Below, one piece after another: positions 24,851 through 30,568 of a stretch of DNA of 30,568 nucleotides (position 1 is the first letter of the stretch; the number at the start of each line of letters is the position of its first letter). Source of the stretch: CAYVTV01 sp964526475 (lineage in GTDB: Bacteria > Bacteroidota > Bacteroidia > Bacteroidales > GCA-2748055); assembly GCA_964526475.1 (NCBI GenBank), contig CAZGKF010000040.1, positions 1-30,568 on the forward strand. Direction: 5' to 3'. The notes under the pieces are model-generated. The model searched no databases. It was not told the DNA's origin and was given only the letters and a program-made list of their open reading frames with translations. Both the position numbers and the translations under genes were made by a program.

Positions 24851-25079
24851 ATTGAATTAGATTGTCGACCTTATCAAGCCTGGTATCAACCTACTGATAA
24901 ATTAAAGGGTATTAATACACCGGGTTCTTTGACATAATGATTATCAACAAGATATATAAGTTGTCGAACCCCGGCAATATTCATATCATTAAGGATCGAC
25001 AACTATTTTTTCTGGAAGAATATTAAAATTAAGCATGTACACCTTGTAAATGCTATATTTTTTTTTTCTATTTTTACGG
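24851..25079 (+). other. CRISPR leader
   Basis: A 229-nt AT-rich non-coding stretch between cas2 and the first repeat. It should hold the array promoter and the signals for polarised spacer insertion. The TTTG at 24928-24931 is followed after 21 nt by TATATAAG (24953-24960), a partial promoter match. TATTTTTA just before the first repeat is another weak -7 candidate. A T-run (about 25060-25067) adjoins the array. WATCAA half-cores of the IHF site occur three times (TATCAA), without the rest of the IHF consensus. Confidence 0.75.
24959..25004. promoter_or_regulatory. Dyad within the leader
   Basis: AGTTGTCGA (24959-24967) and TCGACAACT (24996-25004) form a perfect 9-bp inverted repeat around 28 nt, followed by ATTTTTT. 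The core TTGTCGA also appears as a direct copy at 24862-24868, just after cas2. It may be a protein-binding site in the leader or a long-loop terminator for the cas2 transcript. Confidence 0.5.
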
Positions 25080-28000
25080 ATAAGAATCAGACCATAGTGG
25101 AATTGAAATTTGGGAAGGAAGAAGTTGGTAATGGATAATCGTTTCATAAGAATCAGACCATAGTGGAATTGAAATCGATATCATCCTCCAAGAGTTCCGT
25201 AGTACAATGTAATAAGAATCAGACCATAGTGGAATTGAAATTTTCTTGATGTTGGTCAAATATATCTTACGCGTTCATAAGAATCAGACCATAGTGGAAT
25301 TGAAATTTTAATTATCTCTTGCTTTTTCATTGTATTAAGAGTATAAGAATCAGACCATAGTGGAATTGAAATTCACACCATATTAACGGCTGATGATACG
25401 ACAGATAATAAGAATCAGACCATAGTGGAATTGAAATTTGGCTCTAAACTTGGCGCGTCTGCTACAAAATTGATATAAGAATCAGACCATAGTGGAATTG
25501 AAATGAATTAAAAAGTTTTGGAGAATTATTCCAGCAATATAAGAATCAGACCATAGTGGAATTGAAATTTGGCAATGCTTTGATCAATTATACGCATGGC
25601 AGTAATAAGAATCAGACCATAGTGGAATTGAAATCGTCGAAAAACTGTAACCAGGACCAGAGCAAGCGGAATAAGAATCAGACCATAGTGGAATTGAAAT
25701 TAGACACCGCGTACATTCTGATAATGTTTTTTTCCTTATAAGAATCAGACCATAGTGGAATTGAAATTATACCCGTTTTCTCTCTGATTTTGTTCTATAT
25801 GATTATAAGAATCAGACCATAGTGGAATTGAAATTATGTTTAGTTTTTAAGATGTTACAATACTGATTTATAAGAATCAGACCATAGTGGAATTGAAATC
25901 GTAGTGTTAAAGTAGTGAATGTAATATCGTCTATATAAGAATCAGACCATAGTGGAATTGAAATTAGGCAGTGCAGAGGATTATATTTGTTGCTACCACG
26001 ATAAGAATCAGACCATAGTGGAATTGAAATTATTATATATTGGTATAACAAAAAGTATTTAAAGAATAAGAATCAGACCATAGTGGAATTGAAATCCGGT
26101 AACCGTCATAATAGACGAACTTGCAGAAGGATAAGAATCAGACCATAGTGGAATTGAAATGTAGTATCGATAATCCTGTATAGCATCCTTAAGATTATAA
26201 GAATCAGACCATAGTGGAATTGAAATGACACGTTAATTTGTCCAATCGGATGAACCGATTTTATAAGAATCAGACCATAGTGGAATTGAAATAAACAATA
26301 CCAGAGATTAAAAGATAAAGAGAATAATATAAGAATCAGACCATAGTGGAATTGAAATAGCATAAAATCCTTCGTTGTCAAACTCACTTTGCGAATAAGA
26401 ATCAGACCATAGTGGAATTGAAATTAGGCTGTCTAAACTTTGATCTATCTCGTAGAACTTATAAGAATCAGACCATAGTGGAATTGAAATTGCTTTTTTT
26501 TGTCCGCTTGTTCGGGTCCTGGTTACAATAAGAATCAGACCATAGTGGAATTGAAATTGATGACATTTCAGCTCTAAGCCATCCATTAAGATTATAAGAA
26601 TCAGACCATAGTGGAATTGAAATATGGCAGGAAGCCGGGATGAATTAGAAAGAAACAGGATAAGAATCAGACCATAGTGGAATTGAAATATAGTACCGAT
26701 AATCCTGTATAGCATCCTTAAGATTATAAGAATCAGACCATAGTGGAATTGAAATTACATTACCATTGTTGACCTGGACAGAGTAAGGATCATAAGAATC
26801 AGACCATAGTGGAATTGAAATTATCTAATGAGTGGTAGTAAGGATGGGAACGCAATGATAAGAATCAGACCATAGTGGAATTGAAATCTTTGTTTCTATT
26901 GAAAAAGCTTAAACCGAAAAAGCATAAGAATCAGACCATAGTGGAATTGAAATGCCAGTAAGTAAAGTAACAGCAATTCGAATAATTTTATAAGAATCAG
27001 ACCATAGTGGAATTGAAATATCAATGCCCTACAAAGTTCAATACTCTGACTCATTATAAGAATCAGACCATAGTGGAATTGAAATATATAAACCAACCAG
27101 TATTATTTCAGCTAATCCAAAATAAGAATCAGACCATAGTGGAATTGAAATTTTATTCCTGAACAATTGAAACGGGTTCCGTCTGTGATAAGAATCAGAC
27201 CATAGTGGAATTGAAATTAAAGATAAAATAGTTTAACCCTTTGTATTTTTCTGATAAGAATCAGACCATAGTGGAATTGAAATAAGAATAATGCACTTTA
27301 CAGTACAATATACTCGGTTATAAGAATCAGACCATAGTGGAATTGAAATCCCATCCTGATCAGTACCTATATCAGAAAACACATTATAAGAATCAGACCA
27401 TAGTGGAATTGAAATTCTATTGAGCAATCGTCAATTACTATTAATTCAAAATAAGAATCAGACCATAGTGGAATTGAAATTTTCTAATGTGGCGTGGGAA
27501 GAAAGGATTTTCAATAATAAGAATCAGACCATAGTGGAATTGAAATTACGTTTTTTTTTCTCGCCTTAACTCTGCTTGGTGTATAAGAATCAGACCATAG
27601 TGGAATTGAAATCTGGCATTGGAGCTGTGGCTGGTGCAATTGGCGGCGATAAGAATCAGACCATAGTGGAATTGAAATATGCTAAAATGAGCTGGCTGGC
27701 CCTTAATTTTCTTTATAAGAATCAGACCATAGTGGAATTGAAATATTATACAAGTAAGCAAAAAGGCATTTGATAAAATGATAAGAATCAGACCATAGTG
27801 GAATTGAAATTCCGTTACATCTACGATAAGAATATTCTGATATATAATAAGAATCAGACCATAGTGGAATTGAAATTTAATTTTTAGTCAGTTTGCGCAC
27901 GAAACGGCGAATATAAGAATCAGACCATAGTGGAATTGAAATCTTCATCTTATTTGTTTTTCAGGTAAAGCAAATTCCATAAGAATCAGACCATAGTGGA

Positions 28001-30568
28001 ATTGAAATACAAAATCAGGATGAATCGTATGTCGAAGAATATCATAAGAATCAGACCATAGTGGAATTGAAATTTAATTTTCAGCGATTAACGGGTTTTT
28101 TTATTCCGATAAGAATCAGACCATAGTGGAATTGAAATGAACCAGAACCAGAACCAGAACCGAATGAATGATTATAAGAATCAGACCATAGTGGAATTGA
28201 AATCAATAGACAGTATGAGCATAGAAATGATAAATTTTATAAGAATCAGACCATAGTGGAATTGAAATTTTTTTGATGTTGGTCAAATATATCTTACGCG
28301 TTCATAAGAATCAGACCATAGTGGAATTGAAATTATATTTTCGTATTTCTCCGCTTTACTCACATATTTATAAGAATCAGACCATAGTGGAATTGAAATA
28401 TGCAACAAAATAACCATTTAGGACAAATTAATTTGATAAGAATCAGACCATAGTGGAATTGAAATTACGTTTTTTTTTCTCGCCTTAACTCTGCTTGGTG
28501 ATAAGAATCAGACCATAGTGGAATTGAAATTTTACTAATTATGTTGAAGATACGCCGGTATATGAAATAAGAATCAGACCATAGTGGAATTGAAATCTGT
28601 AATCTACAGGGGCTTTAATAGATTTAGAAATATAAGAATCAGACCATAGTGGAATTGAAATATATTACGACAAGCAATCCAATTGTAATTAGCTTATAAG
28701 AATCAGACCATAGTGGAATTGAAATCTTATTACATTGCGTCTGACGGGGATGATGATACCGATAAGAATCAGACCATAGTGGAATTGAAATTAAAATTAT
28801 GAAAACAAAACGTAAAATGAAAATTAAATAAGAATCAGACCATAGTGGAATTGAAATAATATATTCAAATGATAACTCAATGAATCTTTTTAAATAAGAA
28901 TCAGACCATAGTGGAATTGAAATTATTTAATCGCTGCCTGTACAGCTTTTTTACTTCTTATAAGAATCAGACCATAGTGGAATTGAAATATATAACTCAC
29001 TGATAATCAGTTTTTGAATATATCATAAGAATCAGACCATAGTGGAATTGAAATATGCATTTTGTATTCATAAACTATTGAAATTAAGAATAAGAATCAG
29101 ACCATAGTGGAATTGAAATTTTTATCTGCGGTCATTTCAGGTAGTTCCGGTTTCATAAGAATCAGACCATAGTGGAATTGAAATATTGTAAGCAGACACT
29201 ATCTGCGACTGACGATGTTCATAAGAATCAGACCATAGTGGAATTGAAATCCTATTACTCTTCTTGTTCCCCTGGCGAAAGTGAATAAGAATCAGACCAT
29301 AGTGGAATTGAAATTACCACCTTCAATGAAATCTTTTGTCCTGAAAAATAATAAGAATCAGACCATAGTGGAATTGAAATTTTTATGCCTGTTTATTTGT
29401 GGGTTTTGAGTTTGTTATAAGAATCAGACCATAGTGGAATTGAAATATATTGAATCTTAAATTAGCCCGTATGGTATTCGCATAAGAATCAGACCATAGT
29501 GGAATTGAAATGTTGTTTCTGAGCACGGAACACGTTGTTACGTATCATAAGAATCAGACCATAGTGGAATTGAAATTGAGAAGGGGGCTATAAAGAATAA
29601 GACAATGGATGAATAAGAATCAGACCATAGTGGAATTGAAATTCTGTAAATGCCATTCAGGGCGCCCTCCTGAACAGGATAAGAATCAGACCATAGTGGA
29701 ATTGAAATCAGGCTTTGGGATATTGTGCCTTAAACAATACCCATAATAAGAATCAGACCATAGTGGAATTGAAATTGAAAACAATAAAAGGAGTAAAAGC
29801 ATTTGATAAAGATAAGAATCAGACCATAGTGGAATTGAAATTATGCAGAGCTTATAGATCGGTTTGAAAAAGAGATAATAAGAATCAGACCATAGTGGAA
29901 TTGAAATGCTGATAGTGCATCTAATGCAGCTTTAGTATTTAGTATAAGAATCAGACCATAGTGGAATTGAAATTCGGCTAACAGTGTTGACTTCGATGAT
30001 GTAGCAACAATAAGAATCAGACCATAGTGGAATTGAAATTCTATACATAAATCCGGCGTCATAGCTGACAGAAAATAAGAATCAGACCATAGTGGAATTG
30101 AAATCTTTTATTGCAACTCATCTAACTATCGGAGTAAATGATAAGAATCAGACCATAGTGGAATTGAAATTAGATAGTTGGTCTACAACTATAACAGCAA
30201 AAAAAAATAAGAATCAGACCATAGTGGAATTGAAATGCGGCTACAATTCCTATTTCATCGCCTTCAATGCTTATAAGAATCAGACCATAGTGGAATTGAA
30301 ATGCGTGTAGCCCCCCATCGCCTGCCTTTGGTTATGATTATAAGAATCAGACCATAGTGGAATTGAAATTTTCTTTATGAATTCATTTATCGTCATGGCT
30401 TCCTTTATAAGAATCAGACCATAGTGGAATTGAAATCTTGAAGCTAACTTGCTGTTGTTTCCACTTGAAGCATAAGAATCAGACCATAGTGGAATTGAAA
30501 TATAGGAATACTTATACCATACGCCTTATCCTGTTCGAATAAGAATCAGACCATAGTGGAATTGAAAT
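25080..30568 (+). CRISPR. Type I-B CRISPR array, 84 repeats
   Basis: I located 84 copies of a 30-bp repeat (first 25080-25109, last 30539-30568) and 83 spacers of 34-37 nt, mostly 36. The repeat begins ATAAGAATCAGACC, has CATAGTGG in the middle and ends AATTGAAAT; the last 8 nt (ATTGAAAT) match the type I-B 5' handle pattern. The copies look identical by eye. The leader and cas genes lie to the left, so transcription is rightward and newest spacers are near 25100. The final repeat is not degenerate and coincides with the window edge, so the array may continue. Three pairs of near-identical spacers are noted in the findings. Confidence 0.99.

Noticed and set aside
24872..24950. Three TATCAA phrases in the leader as IHF sites.
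   Set aside because: None continues with the NNNNTTR half of the IHF consensus.
28139..28173. Spacer 47 with repeated GAACCA units as a mis-assembled repeat.
   Set aside because: It has a normal length and normal flanking repeats; it is more likely a spacer from a low-complexity target.
28792..28827. Spacer 57 shares AAATTATGAAAACAAA with the abiEi start region (about 15557-15572), suggesting self-targeting or crRNA control of AbiE.
   Set aside because: The match is only about 16 nt of low-complexity AT-rich sequence around an ATG and does not extend; chance is the simpler explanation.
25074..30310. Many open reading frames of 60-135 codons through the array, with recurring peptides such as NQTIVELK or FQFHYGLILI.
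   Set aside because: They are the CRISPR repeat read in different frames, not proteins.

Overview
The window looks like the chromosome of a Bacteroidota (Bacteroidetes) bacterium. The housekeeping genes are of that type (a roughly 620-residue YidC, a five-repeat DUF349 protein, MnmA, PyrG). Several genes are preceded by TAnnTTTG-like -7 boxes, the promoter signature of this phylum, and Shine-Dalgarno sequences are mostly absent. No rRNA, tRNA or transposase gene was seen.

Layout. (1) 108-6028, minus strand: DUF349 protein, pyrG and yidC run in one direction; mnmA diverges on the plus strand (6235-7413). (2) 7414-10870: an accessory island with three small toxin-antitoxin pairs (VapBC-like, RelE/ParE-like, VapBC-like), a frameshifted HIRAN-domain remnant and imperfect-palindrome elements that resemble integron attC sites. 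A similar ~200-bp sequence brackets the island on both sides (7420-7617 and 10577-10870). (3) 11150-24850: a type I-B CRISPR-Cas locus, all on the plus strand: cas6, an HU-family gene, cas8b, cas7, an AbiEi/AbiEii (type IV) toxin-antitoxin pair, cas5, cas3, a small antitoxin-tail-like ORF, a SWIM zinc-finger gene, cas4, cas1, cas2. (4) 24851-25079: leader. (5) 25080-30568: a CRISPR array of 84 repeats of 30 bp that runs to the last base of the window.

The main discovery is regulatory. The AbiE pair splits the effector operon: it sits between cas7 and cas5, and cas5 starts 3 nt after the abiEii stop, so cas5-cas3 appear to be read from the AbiE promoter. The AbiE promoter region (15404-15553) carries three copies of a 12-nt site, ATAAAAGGTAAA, in direct, inverted and direct orientation. 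The same three sites, with identical 90- and 44-nt spacing, recur at 21155-21304, upstream of the SWIM-cas4-cas1-cas2 operon. By hand count the two regions are about 74% identical over 154 ungapped positions. AbiEi antitoxins are known autorepressors that bind repeats in their own promoter. The inference is that the AbiEi repressor couples three things: its own toxin, the cas5-cas3 interference half, and the adaptation operon. A weaker, degenerate version of the site may lie in front of cas6.

Other unusual features of the CRISPR locus are the HU-like protein with almost no DNA-binding arm inside the effector operon, the SWIM protein leading the adaptation operon, a strong base-composition difference between the AT-rich effector/AbiE block and the more GC-rich SWIM-cas4-cas1-cas2 block, and three pairs of nearly identical spacers far apart in the array that look independently acquired. 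All functional calls come from reading motifs by eye; no database search was run.
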